This document shows, piece by piece, positions 33,601 to 45,497 of a stretch of 47,078 nt of DNA. Positions within the stretch are counted from its first letter, which is position 1; each line of letters opens with the position of its first letter. The notes under the pieces are model-generated. The model saw only the letters and a program-made list of their open reading frames with translations. It did no database searches and had not been told where the DNA came from. The DNA is from Fragilariopsis cylindrus CCMP1102 (Eukaryota > Bacillariophyta > Bacillariophyceae > Bacillariales > Bacillariaceae). Location of the stretch: contig FMBT01000183.1 in assembly GCA_900095095.1 (NCBI GenBank), positions 1-47,078 of the forward strand. Direction: 5' to 3'. The position numbers and the translations under genes were made by a program.

Positions 33601-36600
33601 TTGGAAAATAGACTTACTGGTGTTGAAGGGGATTATACTAGTTACGGAAATCGCGGAAGATACTCGATTGTAGAACTTAAGAAAAAGCTCAGCAATGATC
33701 GAAAGCGGCTTTTGGTACACCGAGATATGAATATTTTTGAGGATGATACTAAAGAAGGAAAGGAAACAACGAAGGAAGGAAGTGGTTCTGACGAGGAGGC
33801 AGATAGCGAAGGAGAGTTTCAGCTAGATAGCGATGACGACGAGGAAGAAGAAGGGATTGGTAATACATCGATGGTCAAGTCCGAATTAGATGACTTAAAA
33901 GCGTCGATCGAAGAAGATGTGAAATTAGAAGAGCCGTCGAAGATCGAAGAAGTGAAGAAAACGCCAACTGAGGCAATGACTAGCTCACCACCACCACGAG
34001 ACAAAACCGATACTCCTCCGGCAAATGACACCGGAACACCAAGGAGTCCATCCTCCGATGAAACTTTCCAATCGTTGACGATTCAATCTGAAAAAACTCG
34101 TTCACTTGCGTCTCGCCTATTGAACCTAGATATTGGCTACAGCAGCGACGAGGGTGGAGACGAAGATTGTTTATTCTACTTGGATGGTCTCGACGATACT
34201 TTTACATCGAAAGATTCGTTACATAAAGTATCAGTAAAACCTGCAACGGAGGTAAATGAAGAAGAAAATATAATACCGGTTAAACGCAATGAGTTTTCTT
34301 CACTCGGAGACAGAAGTAAGTTGTTGGCATCTGTTGCTATTACTTCTTGCCTTCCCGATGCTGATGACTTCGATGAAAATTTCCCCTTTCCGTCAAAGAA
34401 GGAAATTGCAGCGAAGGAAGCAGTTAAGGAAGCCGATGCCAAAAAGGCCGAAGAAGAAGCCATCACACCTAGTAGTCCGGAAAAACTTGCCAAAAGATCT
34501 ACCGTGAAGATTGAACAGATTGCTACGGAGACTTCTGAGACCCTTAACGTGTGGGCAAATGTTGAATCTGCTGCCGCAACTCTTCAGCTGCCTCTAAGTG
34601 AAATTAAGAGAATTTTACGAGGAGAGTTGGACGAAGATGATTTCAATGACGAAGTAGGAGGTTTTCGTTGGCAGTATGCTGCCACAAACGCGTTAGTCAC
34701 TGCTGGTGAAAGTAAAAGAAAGGGAAGCAAGCAAAGTAAGGAGGCTTTAATGGAATTTCGAGATAAACTTTATGACCCAACCGAGCCCCATCCTTACAAG
34801 AATGGTAATAAACTTCGGGACTATCAGGTTGAGGGAGTGAATTGGTTAGCAAGTACTTTCTACAAAAAACAAGGTTGTATCTTAGCCGACGAAATGGGGT
34901 TGGGAAAAGTGAGTATTTTCGGAAGTACAGTAATACGTTTTTTTAAAGTGGTTATATATATATATATATATATATATATCTTTTGTTGTTGTTGTTGTCG
35001 TCGTCTGATGTTCGATCTCACCAAATATTCTCGTCTTTGGTATACTTTCTCGCATACTTTTGTTGTTTTTCTAGACTGTTCAAATTGTCTCTTATTTGGA
35101 ACATTTGCATCGTGTCGAAAAGATTACTGGACCCTTCTTGGTAGTTGTGCCATTATCGACCGTAGAACATTGGAGACGTGAATTCGAAGGTTGGACAGAT
35201 ATGGTTACTTGTGTGTATCATGACAGACAACGTCAATGGCGTGATGTTCTTCGCGAATATGAATGGTATTATGAAGATAAGCCTCGCAGCCCTGAATTTC
35301 TGAAATTCAGCGTCCTCGTAACAACATATGACACATTGATCGGTGATTTTGATGTGATTGGTCAGATACCATTCCGGGTAGCTGTAGTCGACGAAGCACA
35401 TCGACTAAGGAATCAAAAAGGAAAACTACTTGAATGTATGAAAGAAATAAGCGCGAAAGGGACTATACAACACGGCTACCAAAGTCGTGTGCTCATGTCT
35501 GGTACACCCCTCCAGAACGATCTTAGCGAGCTGTGGACGCTTTTGAATTTCATTGAACCATTCAAATTCCCAGATTTGGACAATTTTTATATCATTATGG
35601 AAATATGAGAAGCAGGGAACAGGTTGAAAGCTTGCAAGCACAGATATCTCCATTTATGCTGCGACGAGTAAAAGAAGATGTGGCGAAGGATATTCCAGCA
35701 AAAGAAGAAACTGTGATCGATGTCGAGCTGACATCTGTTCAGAAGCAATACTATCGTGCTATTTTTGAGCGCAATCACGCCTTTTTGAATATGGGTAATT
35801 CTCGTGTGACCGCACCTAAGCTGATGAACATTCAAATGGAACTTCGAAAAGTGTGCAACCATCCCTGTCTTCTAGATGGCGTTGAACACAGAGAACAAGA
35901 GCGTGTGTTCAAGGAATTTCTAGAAGAGGGCAAGTTTGATGGAAAATCACCAGAGGAGCAGCAGTATATAATGAATGAGCATCTACAGGTACAGACCAGT
36001 GGGAAAATGGTGTTGCTGGACAAGCTTCTTCCAAAACTTCGACGAGAGGGACATAAGATTCTTATATTTAGTCAAATGGTAAAAATGTTGGATTTGATTT
36101 CTGAATACTGTGAATTCCGGAATTTCCCTCACGAACGACTTGATGGTCGTGTTCGAGGTGCGGATCGACAAAAATCGATCGATCGATTCAATACGGAAGA
36201 GAATGCATTCCTATTTCTCCTTTCAACTCGCGCGGTGGCGTTGGTATCAATTTGACAGCTGCTGATGTTTGTATCATTTTTGATAGTGATTGGAATCCGT
36301 AAGTACTGAGATGCTTTTTTAGACTTTAAACACAAGCATTATCGAGCCATCGAGAAGGGTTTAAGAAAAAACTCACCATCCTTTGTTCCATTTCTTCTTC
36401 TTTGTGATCTATCACGCTACAAACAGACAAAATGATGTCCAAGCTCAGGCTAGATGTCATCGAATTGGACAGACTAAAGATGTACGAATTTATCGTCTCG
36501 TCACCAGCCGTTCTTTCGAGGAAGAAATGTTTGACAGGGCAAGTAAAAAGCTGGGTCTAGAACAGGCAGTTCTTGGAACGTTCGGACAAGATGAGGACGA

Positions 36601-39194
36601 TGATAAGCCAACTAACAAGGAAATGGAACAATTGCTCAAAAAGGGTGCATATGCTCTATTAGCGGATGATAATGACGAGATTGTAAAACAATTCTGCGCG
36701 GATGATATTGATACTATTCTAGCAAAGAGAACCCGTACACGGGTCGTTGAGGGTGCAAAGACCGCCACTTGGTTAAACAAGCAGGGAATGAATGTTACCA
36801 AGTCCAAATTTTCCGCCGACTCTAAGTCAGTCGGCCTTGATATGGATGACCCACTTTTTTGGCAAAAGGTCATGCCAGATTTTATTACTCCCAATCTTAT
36901 GGTAAAGCAACTCGAAGATTTGTCTAATGAAATATGTGGAACCACCAAGAAAAAAGGACCCGGCAGGGCAGGGGTCGTGGGAGGTGGAAAAAGAAAGATA
37001 AAGAACAAGAGAGCGACGTAAAAGAGATGCCGACGACTCAGCCAACACCACAGAAAATTCCAATTTAGATGCTGCCTTAGATACTGTTAAGGATGCAGTG
37101 GAAGAAAAATCCAAGGAGGACGAAGATTCGAAAGATGATACGAATATCGATTCCAATTCCAATTCAATTCTGAAACTGTAAAGAAAAATGACGATGAAGG
37201 AGATGGAGACGACATCGATGACAATGAAGAAGAAAAGAAATTTCACATCACAAAGACTCAGAAACGAAAGATCGCGAAATTCATGTCAGATCTCAAGAGT
37301 TTGATGGAAGGTCTATTGGATGAGGCAGAAGATGACAGTCTTTCTAGCGAAGACAAGGCTAGCGGTCTGAAACTGTTGCTAACTATTACAGTGAACGAGA
37401 AGATGTTTAATGATGACCAAAGGCATTTCGCCAAAGCAACATTGAAACGCCTCGAGGGAAACAGAAGGCGGCGATGTAGAACGTCAGAACCAGGGGGAAA
37501 TCAAAATCAACGATCCTCGCCCACGAAACAATCATCTCGTGATGACGATTTTGAAATTCGAGAAGAGCTTAGGATTGTTAGTACTAAGAAGATTAAAAAA
37601 CGCAGAAGGAAGGGCGGCGAAGACGAAGAACAGGAAACAAAACGCAGGAAAAAATAATTCTCTAGAAGTCGGAGATGATGGCTACAAGATTCACTCTGAT
37701 GATGAAGCTGATTGGTCTGATGTAGGGGAAGACATTTACGGTCAATCAACAAAGAAAAAAGCAACAATTTCGAGGAAAGAGGCACGTCGTAGGCGCCAAT
37801 GGGCCGCAGATGGTGACGCCGCCATTGCCGCCGGACGCCCATGGCCGGCACTGCCTCGAACCGAGGTTTCGAAGGTTCTCAGATCTTTACTTGAGGAAGT
37901 ATTGAAGCACGACGAAGCCAAGGGTGGTATCTTTTCTGAACCAGTTCCCCGTGACGATTTTCCTGAATATTATGAGCAGGTTAAGACCCCAATGGATTAT
38001 GGTACGATGAAGAAGAAGTTAGACAATGGAGAATATCGCTCGGGGCAGGCGATGCAAAAAGATTTCCGACTTGTCATGCAGAATTGCCTTCAATTCAATG
38101 CGCACGAGTCAGATATCTGCCAGGAAGCACGTCAGCAGGCACTTATGATGCCCACTCAGTTAAGAGAGGCTGCGATAAAGAACGATTTATTTCTAGCTGA
38201 AGATGGTTCGGTCCTTCACATTGTTGATGAGAAGAACGGAAAAGATAAAGATGACAGCAAAACACCCGCTTCTGCCAAGAAACGAAAGAAGAGAAAGAGA
38301 GATGATTCTAAAGATGACGACACTACAGGAAAGAAGAAAGGAAAGAAAAGGGTCAAAGACGAAGAAGCAATCGACTTGGGTGTTGAGGAGGATGACGTAC
38401 CCTTATTTGATCTTCAATTGAAGAAGAAGAAACCAAGAATTAAGATCAACCTTCGGGAAATTATGCAAGCCGAAGAAGAGGAAGGAAAGATAGTCACCGC
38501 TGACGGTAATCTCGGCAAAGAAAAACCACCTGCTACTAAAACGCCGGCTTCTCGTAAAAAGAAAGGTCGCAAGGCTATTGCTAAGGTCGAAGAGAATGGA
38601 GATGAAGATGAAGTTAAAGTACCGGTACCGACACCGTCGAAACGGGCAAGGAATGCAAAGAAAGACACAACACCCCAAAGAAAAGCACCCGCGTCACGCG
38701 GCAGGTCGTATGATGAAGACTATCTGAATCCAGCACTTCTCAAGACAGAAAGAGAAAATCTTGGGGGCGATAATTCTTTTGCAGCAGCAAGGAAGCTTTT
38801 TATCAGTAAAAGAGCATGGGTTTTACCATCTCCGATTACGCCTGACAAACTTCGTGACGTCGCATTAGCGACTTTTAAACAGATGGAAAAAATTGATCGT
38901 TATGGTGTCTTTGCAGAACCTGTGTCTGATTCCGATGCTCCTGACTACTCAGATATTGTGAAGAATCCAATTGATCTTGCTACGATGAAGACGAAATTAA
39001 ATAACGGAGAATACGGAGAAGGCACAAAAGGTGCCTCCAAGCTTTATGCAGACTTCCTACTCATGTTCGACAATTGCCGCTTGTACAACGACGACGATGG
39101 AGAAGTAACCGAAGAAGCAGCAAGAATTATGGCATTGCTACCTGAGATCTATGGCAGCTCGTGTTCTACGGCGCTTAAGAAGCAGAAGAAGTAG
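30627..39194 (+). CDS. CHD-type chromatin remodeller with HMG, bromo, PHD, PDZ-like and SNF2 domains (several frameshifts)
   Basis: Exons are 30627-31719, 31859-34908, 35075-36298 and 36427-39194, joined by GT-AG introns of 139, 166 and 128 bp. Domains by position: chromodomain about 31250-31350 ([16 protein letters not shown]); HMG box 31990-32220; bromodomain 32230-32560; PHD finger 32610-32770 ([13 protein letters not shown]); second chromodomain 32870-32990 ([15 protein letters not shown]); PDZ-like domain 33360-33605; SNF2 ATPase 34790-36600 with DEMGLGKT over a splice site, DEAH and HRIGQT; two bromodomains 37865-38170 and 38835-39165. The frame shifts near 35586, 36234, 36960-37025 (two), 37165 and 37650. 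Single added bases, or two at the last site, restore continuous domains and about 2,713 residues. It should slide or evict nucleosomes using ATP, guided by acetyl- and methyl-lysine readers. Acidic linkers abound. Confidence 0.88.
34953..34979. repeat. TA microsatellite in CHD intron 2
   Basis: About thirteen TA units followed by a TGT/CGT trinucleotide stretch, wholly inside the 166-bp intron that splits the Walker A motif codons. Confidence 0.85.
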
Positions 39195-39235
39195 ATAACA
39201 AAGAGAACTTTAATTAAGATAAAAAGCTATATACA
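39195..39235. terminator. 41-bp convergent 3' junction
   Basis: Only 41 bp separate the CHD stop codon from the stop codon of the opposite-strand orphan. The two 3' UTRs and polyadenylation sites must overlap. No strong AATAAA signal is obvious; ATTAAG and ATAAAAAG words occur. Confidence 0.4.
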
Positions 39236-41233
39236 TTATTCACCAAGCCCATTTTCTTTCAATTGATCGAGCAAGTCGTGTAACTGAGGACCAATTTTTC
39301 GAGCTAGTTTCACACCTTTCTTTTCTTTCTCCTGATTTATGTTGTTTTCAGAAGACGGGGATATTTCATCTTCGTTCTCAACGACTACTACTGTTGAACA
39401 TTCGTCTTCTTTGATGGCAGTACCAAGAATAATACCAGAATATCCATTCAAAATGCCATCGGTTTCGTGTTCTGGTTCAGGAATGTTTTTTACCTCAGCA
39501 GGGAAAGAAACATTGATACCTTCATCGACATCTCCATTGAAAGGTCTGACGCCGATGCCGATGTCACTCTCACACTCAGATTGTGTGGAAGTAACATCAT
39601 ATGTCTCCATCTTACCCATATTCGAAGATTCAATTCCATGTTGCGATGATTTTTTCTCGTTGCTGTCTTCGATGGAAAAATCAATTTTGCGAGCAACCCT
39701 AATCTTTTTGTCGGCTTTGGGGAATTTTCTCCATCGTATCTCGGAATTTTCTATACTTACGGAAGGCAAAAAGATTGATGGTGTTGCGCAGTTTGCTTTT
39801 CGAGGAGTTGCAGCCGATAATAATGCATCTGTATCTTCCAAAGCCTGATGATGCAGTTGGAATTCGGCTACACTGGACTCAATTGATTTACAACTGTAAC
39901 GATTTAGAATCCCAACACCATAATCATCGTTGTTGTCTACATCGACAACACTTCCATTGCCCAAATCTGATATGACACTCGAATTGTCGTTCATAAGAAT
40001 TGATTTATCGTCTTGTTCGTCGTCGTCAATTTCATTGGCATCAATGTCATTATCACCAAAATTGCATCTCGGCGCCGTTATTGCATCAACTTTTTTGCTA
40101 TCAATCGAATACGCACTCATAGTCTTTAACCGCTGGGCTGTCTTCTGTTGATACAGATTTTTTTGAGCACGTAATGCAGGTTCTGATAATAGGGATAGAC
40201 TCGATTGACTTTTCTGATCGTCTTCATTATCTAGAACGTTTTTGTCTTCAATTTCCTGATGATCAAATTGATTCATTGAATTTAGTGCGGAAAAGTCGAC
40301 GTACCACGTAGTCGAATCATTCAAGGAAACATTTTCACGCCCCACATTCTGTGATTTGATAGTAACTTCCTTCTGTTGTTGATGAACTTGTTCCTTAATT
40401 TCACTGAATTCACCCCAAAGTTCCCTATATCCGGCAATATCTTTTCGCCTATCCTTAATCTTTTCCTCCTGCCGATGCTGTTTTTGCAACGAATGCGCCT
40501 GTTGAGCCTGTGTTTTGATTTTGTTGAACGTAGAAATAGTCAAAGGATTGACAGTGGAAGAATACGGTACTGGTGAACTAAATTTTGCATTCTTTGGAGG
40601 AGCCAAAAGTGGTGGGTGGTCAGGTTTAGACGCCATCGGGTAACTTCTGAGGTGATTATCATTATCAGTGACAATGTCTGTGGAAGAACATGGGTACGCT
40701 CCGATTTCAGTATCATTATGGATGGTAGTACCCGTAGGATTAGGAGGTGTACATAACTGATGGAATTGATCACTACCAACCTTCTCCTCGCGATCATTTC
40801 TAATTTCCTCACTAGAGTATGTCGGTTCCTCATCTTCGTTATCTTTTTTTTCGCCAGTTTTAGGTTCATCGAAAGTAAATTGAATATCTTCAATATGATC
40901 TTGGTCATCGAATTCTTCGTCCGAAGGATATCCATCATCCTCGTCTCCAACAACAAGTTTATTCCCCTGTGGGGAGAAGAATGGAGAAGTGATTTGCGAG
41001 GATGGGGATATCATTTGCGTTACATCTGTCTTATCTGATGGGGAAATCAACGCTAAATCATATGCGACTTTTAGCCCACCAAAAGTCGAAGACCTACTTG
41101 GTGTTGATTTACTGGGTAGGTGATGTAGATGATGATTCTGGCTCTTTTTAACAGCGTAAACATCACCATCACCACCAGCGCCAACGCCAACATCGCTCGA
41201 CTGACGTTCCAGTTGACTATGACAGACTCCCAT
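39236..41233 (-). CDS. Acidic orphan protein with predicted N-terminal lipid anchor
   Basis: A single exon of 665 residues without frameshifts. I recognise no family. The N-terminus MGVCHSQ has Gly2 for N-myristoylation and Cys4 for palmitoylation, a typical dual membrane anchor. The rest is hydrophilic and largely disordered. It has a His-rich patch (HHLHHLPS), acidic tracts (DEDDGYPSDEEFDDQDH), a Gln/Lys-rich coiled-coil candidate around RELWGEFSEIKEQVHQQQKE, and a closing segment GPQLHDLLDQLKENG. No transmembrane helix is visible. A membrane-tethered scaffold is a reasonable guess. It is convergent with the CHD gene and divergent from the lipase gene. Full openness over 2 kb supports a real gene. 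Confidence 0.75.
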   Translation of the reverse strand: MGVCHSQLERQSSDVGVGAGGDGDVYAVKKSQNHHLHHLPSKSTPSRSSTFGGLKVAYDLALISPSDKTDVTQMISPSSQITSPFFSPQGNKLVVGDEDDGYPSDEEFDDQDHIEDIQFTFDEPKTGEKKDNEDEEPTYSSEEIRNDREEKVGSDQFHQLCTPPNPTGTTIHNDTEIGAYPCSSTDIVTDNDNHLRSYPMASKPDHPPLLAPPKNAKFSSPVPYSSTVNPLTISTFNKIKTQAQQAHSLQKQHRQEEKIKDRRKDIAGYRELWGEFSEIKEQVHQQQKEVTIKSQNVGRENVSLNDSTTWYVDFSALNSMNQFDHQEIEDKNVLDNEDDQKSQSSLSLLSEPALRAQKNLYQQKTAQRLKTMSAYSIDSKKVDAITAPRCNFGDNDIDANEIDDDEQDDKSILMNDNSSVISDLGNGSVVDVDNNDDYGVGILNRYSCKSIESSVAEFQLHHQALEDTDALLSAATPRKANCATPSIFLPSVSIENSEIRWRKFPKADKKIRVARKIDFSIEDSNEKKSSQHGIESSNMGKMETYDVTSTQSECESDIGIGVRPFNGDVDEGINVSFPAEVKNIPEPEHETDGILNGYSGIILGTAIKEDECSTVVVVENEDEISPSSENNINQEKEKKGVKLARKIGPQLHDLLDQLKENGLGE

Positions 41234-41665
41234 TGTTCTTCAGTTTTTTTTTCTCTCTCTCTCTCTCTCTCTTGTTTCCTTTGTCTCGATTGCTTTTTGT
41301 TGCTTCACGAAGGTGTTGAACGTAAATTCTCAATACTGTACAGTAGATGAACTAGTATGATTGAAACATAACGGATAGTAAAAAAAAAGATTGATTTGAA
41401 AGTTGTTTGAGATTTGAATTTTAAAAAACTAGCTTACTGCACGTTCATTGGTTAATTATGGTCGCGCAATGAACATTGGTCGCGCAACGAATGGCTTTAA
41501 TCGAAAGAGTCGAATACAACTTCATTCGCGGATATATCTTAAATTTTTTCATTTGATTGTAATATTTTTATTTCTGGCCTCATCTCTTCAATCTTCATCT
41601 CACACCTATTGCCCAGTCGAAATAGATAATAGAACAAAACAAAACTTCGACAATATGCTATCACA
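41234..41665. promoter_or_regulatory. Shared divergent 5' region of the orphan and lipase genes
   Basis: 432 bp between two opposed start codons. A CT tract lies 18 bp upstream of the orphan's ATG (GA-rich on its sense strand). AT-rich words such as TTTTAAAAAA occur mid-region. A 97-codon open frame starting at 41448 runs into the lipase gene in another frame and is not supported. Confidence 0.5.
41252..41272. repeat. CT dinucleotide microsatellite
   Basis: About ten CT units immediately upstream of the orphan protein start, in its probable 5' UTR. Confidence 0.9.
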
Positions 41666-43730
41666 ATGGATTTTAAGTACCACATCACTACGTTATTGTT
41701 CATTTTTATCCTTGCTGTTTCATATTCACATTCAGTATTAGCAAATAATGATGATAGCGTCGATGGATCTTGCGTTGACGATGATGGTACCTCATCTAGT
41801 AACACCAATACCAACGAGATTTTCCAGTTTTTAAAAGAAGCTGTATTCGGGCAGCGCGACGCCGACGTTTCGTATCCCTTTTTGACTATGCTAGAAGATG
41901 ACGATGACGATGGAACTGAAAAGAAAGATAGCAATAATGATAATCCATTCCTCAGTTTCTATAACGGGATCTTACAAAGCACAAAGTCAGCTATTGGAAC
42001 GGAAGAAGGAGAAGAGAATACAAATGCAATCATTTCACAGTTATTAGACAAAGCAAGGATGTTGACACAGGAAGAGGATAATATTGTAGGTATTGAATTC
42101 TTGAAACGTATAAATATTGCACTTCAAGAAGTTGCCAAACAAATGAAGGATCATTCTGGTAGCCTATTCGATGACGTCGATGCATCCCTAGCATTATCGA
42201 TACCCTATTTTGCAGCAAAAGAAGATTCTCGAATGAGTCCACTTTGGAAACGACGAATGCATCGTTTTTATAATAAGGTAACAAAAGCAGATCTAATTCA
42301 GGTACGTGACAACGTCGTAACGACTGATTGTCTCCATCGACACGACGACCAACACAGACAATAAAGAGATATCATTCATCTTCTACTAACTTATTATGAT
42401 GATTTTAATATGTTTTAGTTGCACGACGCCTTATATCTATCACATCTTGCATACGTCGATACTGTGAAACAATTTCGAGACGGTCTTGCAAAGTTTCAAA
42501 ATAATTCCTGGGAAATCCTCTACGGAACAACCGATTCACTTCCCGATCTACCTGCTAATTTTTTATTAATCCACAAGCAACTTGCTCCTCTGGAAGAACC
42601 ATCATTTAAAACCTTTTTTGAAGCAAAGGAACAATCCGAAGTTCTTGTTACTTTAGTTGTTCGGGGTACGAAGCATATTTCTGATGTACTTTCTGATGGC
42701 CTATTAGAAGCAAAGGACTACCGAGGTGGTAAGGCGCATGGTGGTATTTTATCTAGTGGCAAAAACTTAGCTGAATATTATCTTCCAAAACTGAAAGAGC
42801 TTCATCGTACAACGGGTAAGTGAAAGTACGCAAGTACGCATTAATATAAATGTAATCAACGCAGTGGCGTATTTGTTGGGAATCATCTCACTCAACGTAG
42901 TGATGTTAATGACATATTTGTTTCTCAGGTCGCGATAAGATCAGACTTGTCATTATAGGCCATAGCCTGGGGGCTGGAACAGCTGCCATCGCAGCTATGG
43001 AACTAAAGGAGCATATCTTCCTGGAGGTAGAAGCTGTAGGATTTGGATGTCCTTCTCTGCTATCTAGAGAGCTATCTACTTCAACGAAAGATTACATCAC
43101 AACAGTAGTCAATGATGCAGATATCGTACCGAGAATGAGTGGCGCATCAATGCATAACCTAATGTTGGATTTGATCGAGTACGACTGGACGGATGATGCA
43201 TTGGAAGATGTTGAATTTACTTTGCGACGGGGTCGGGACTCTTTAGATTTTGGTAACCTCCTTCCAGACACAGATACAGTATTGAATTGGATTAGAGATT
43301 ATCTAAACAAAAAGGTTCTTCCAAAATATAGCAATATAGAGAGGAAAGAGCGACTACCAAGCGTACTGATACCCCCAGGACAGTGCATTCACATCTTCCG
43401 GGACGGATATGGTTTCACTTGTACCTACACTCCTTGTGACTTCTTCGCATCAGTAGATTTTTCTCCAACAGTTCTTGACGATCATCTTATCCCAACCGGA
43501 TATCAAAGGGCTGTGCTCTCTGCCGTACAAGATAGTGATAGGGACTACAGCGTGAGTTTATATACGGATAGTAATTTTTGTGTCATGAAGAAATGGACTT
43601 CTCATTGGAATTTTTTTACAATACATATATGTATATATATTCTTTCTTTTCTTTTCCTAGTTTCAATTTTCAAATGATATAACAGGTATCGTTGGAGTAT
43701 AACAATGCCTTTGAAATTGATGTTTGGTAG
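41666..43730 (+). CDS. Secreted or ER-targeted class 3 lipase
   Basis: Exons 41666-42301, 42419-42815, 42929-43551 and 43686-43730 have GT-AG introns of 117, 113 and 134 bp (phases 0, 1, 0) and code for 566 residues. The N-terminus is a signal peptide or anchor: a short charged start, then a hydrophobic stretch (ITTLLFIFILAVSY). The alpha/beta-hydrolase core shows VVRGTKHISDVLSDG, then the nucleophile elbow GHSLGAG, split from the upstream part by the second intron. FGCPSL and NDADIVPR follow, the latter supplying the likely catalytic Asp. That order is diagnostic of the class 3 lipase family, which includes diacylglycerol lipases. A His is expected near MSGASMHNLM or further on. Substrate is unknown: mono- or diacylglycerol or galactolipid are possible. 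The terminal 14-residue exon is assigned from splice signals alone. Confidence 0.87.
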
Positions 43731-44188
43731 GAACATATAATATTATGTAGTAAGTAGGACCTAGCAAGAAAAGAGCATGATATCAGTAATAAATGTGAAA
43801 TGCATCAGGCTCTGATTTGTGATGCTGAGGATATCAATCTTTTTGAAAATAGTTGTAGAGCTCAACCCTCTAGATATATATATTAGAATGATTACGGTAA
43901 CTTAGCAGATAACGTTGCCGTGTTTTTTTCGTACGTAAAATGCAATATTATTTTAATTTTAGTCCTAGCAGAGTAAGTCTGTCCGTCAATCACTGGAAGT
44001 AAGTTCCACCTGGAGATTGAATCGGCTTTCGTATCTTATCGTTGTTGTTATTCTTAGATTCATTCATAACGTTGTTGCTTGATGCTTCACAAATTCATAA
44101 GTGCATTATTTGTAACTTCATAACTACAGTTACGATATAGTACTTGCTTGTAACACAACCTTTTAAACACATACAGACATACCAGACA
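43731..44188. other. Intergenic region between lipase and TRIC genes
   Basis: 458 bp, AT-rich, carrying the lipase 3' UTR and the TRIC promoter. The TRIC frame is open some way upstream of its ATG, but no upstream in-frame ATG exists there. No other feature is seen. Confidence 0.55.
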
Positions 44189-45215
44189 ATGATTGAATCT
44201 ATTGTCAATATCCTAACGGGATCTTCGCCGTACAATGTAGAACTTAGAACATTTGGTCAGGCATTTATGGGAGCAATGGCTGTACGCAGTGGGAAAAATA
44301 AAAACAAAGAAATGAATTGGTTTCATGCATTTGCTCTATCGACAATCGTTGGCTTCGGTGGTGGTTGGTTTGGTTTCGTATGGATGGGCAAACCAACATC
44401 GCTTATTACCAATGGTGATATTACCCTAACATTAACTGCGATAGCCTTCGTAATATCAACGTACACACCAATGGATATTGGTTACAAACTAGGATCATCT
44501 CTTCCTGTTAAGATAGTGATGAATTGTTGGGCGCAATTATTCCGTGCACTTGGTATGATCGGTTTTATAAATGCGTGTGCGGCTGAAGTTGGTCCGTCAA
44601 AGTATTATCCAACTGCAATCTTAGGACCTGTCGTGTACGGAACCCTTCTAGGGAATATGGGAAGCTTTTTCCTAAAAGGTTTTAATCAACATCTGGAGAA
44701 GGCTATTCCTTGGCCGTTTCAAAATGGTGAGTGTACTTATTTATATGATATTATGGTACACAAGTGAATAATCTTTTTGGGAATAATCAATCACGCAGAG
44801 ATGATCTCTAACACTTTCTGTTTCCTTTCGTTTTTTTAAATTAATAGGCCTCGTTATGGGATTCTTTTATCACGTTTATACTCACGACATAAACGGATCT
44901 ATGGGAATTACCTTACGATCGGCTGTTCAATCTACTGGTATCCAGGGATCAATGGACGATAAACTTTTTGCTATCTTGGTTGTTACTAGTTTTATGCAGG
45001 TCACAGGGGTATTGATGTTGCCTGAATTCTTCGGTCCTACGTATAATCTTCTTCTATTACCGAAGAGAATGTTGTTCGACAATCTTATCTCTACAACAAA
45101 AACTAGTAGTACAGTAGTTGAAAAAGTCAAAGAAGTAGACAGTAATGCATCAAATGATGGGGAGACAACTGTAAAGCAAAAGAAGAAGAGACAGAAGAAG
45201 AAAAAGACGGCCTAA
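44189..45215 (+). CDS. TRIC-type (TMEM38-like) intracellular cation channel
   Basis: Exons 44189-44726 and 44848-45215 join over a 121-bp GT-AG intron (phase 1) to give 301 residues. TRIC channels are trimeric monovalent cation channels that balance charge during Ca2+ release from the ER. Family landmarks are visible: HAFALSTIVGFGGGWFG; a second helix ending in a short loop before TYTPMDIGYKLGSSLPVKIV, matching the YCPGDVVxxxxxxLPV region of animal TRICs; and a pseudo-repeated glycine motif GTLLGNMGSFF. About six or seven hydrophobic segments are present. The C-terminus is a basic tail (KQKKKRQKKKKT), as in animal TRICs. I chose the ATG at 44189; 15 extra open codons upstream lack an ATG. No frameshift is seen. 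Confidence 0.78.
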
Positions 45216-45497
45216 CTTTTATCTAATACAGTAGGTAGGCATCAACTATTAAATAGCTAGCTAGGAATAATGACGAAGATTTAGAAAAATGTATTTGTAA
45301 CTTAAAACTAGGGAATTAAGTATGTACAAGTTGAATGATATTGCGTCTAAAAGTTTATAAGGCTGGTAATATAATAGCTAGTTATATATATACAAATTTA
45401 CCATGCTGGTATTTGTTGGAGAAATCAGTGCTCAGCAAACTCGTGTGCTAAGTAAAAGGCTAAGTAAAAGCCTGATATTTACATTTTTTATTTATTT

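Noticed and set aside
3858-37650. Programmed ribosomal frameshifting as a general explanation for the broken frames.
   Set aside because: Contexts do not share a slippery heptamer or downstream structure that I can see, and the sites lie in unrelated genes.
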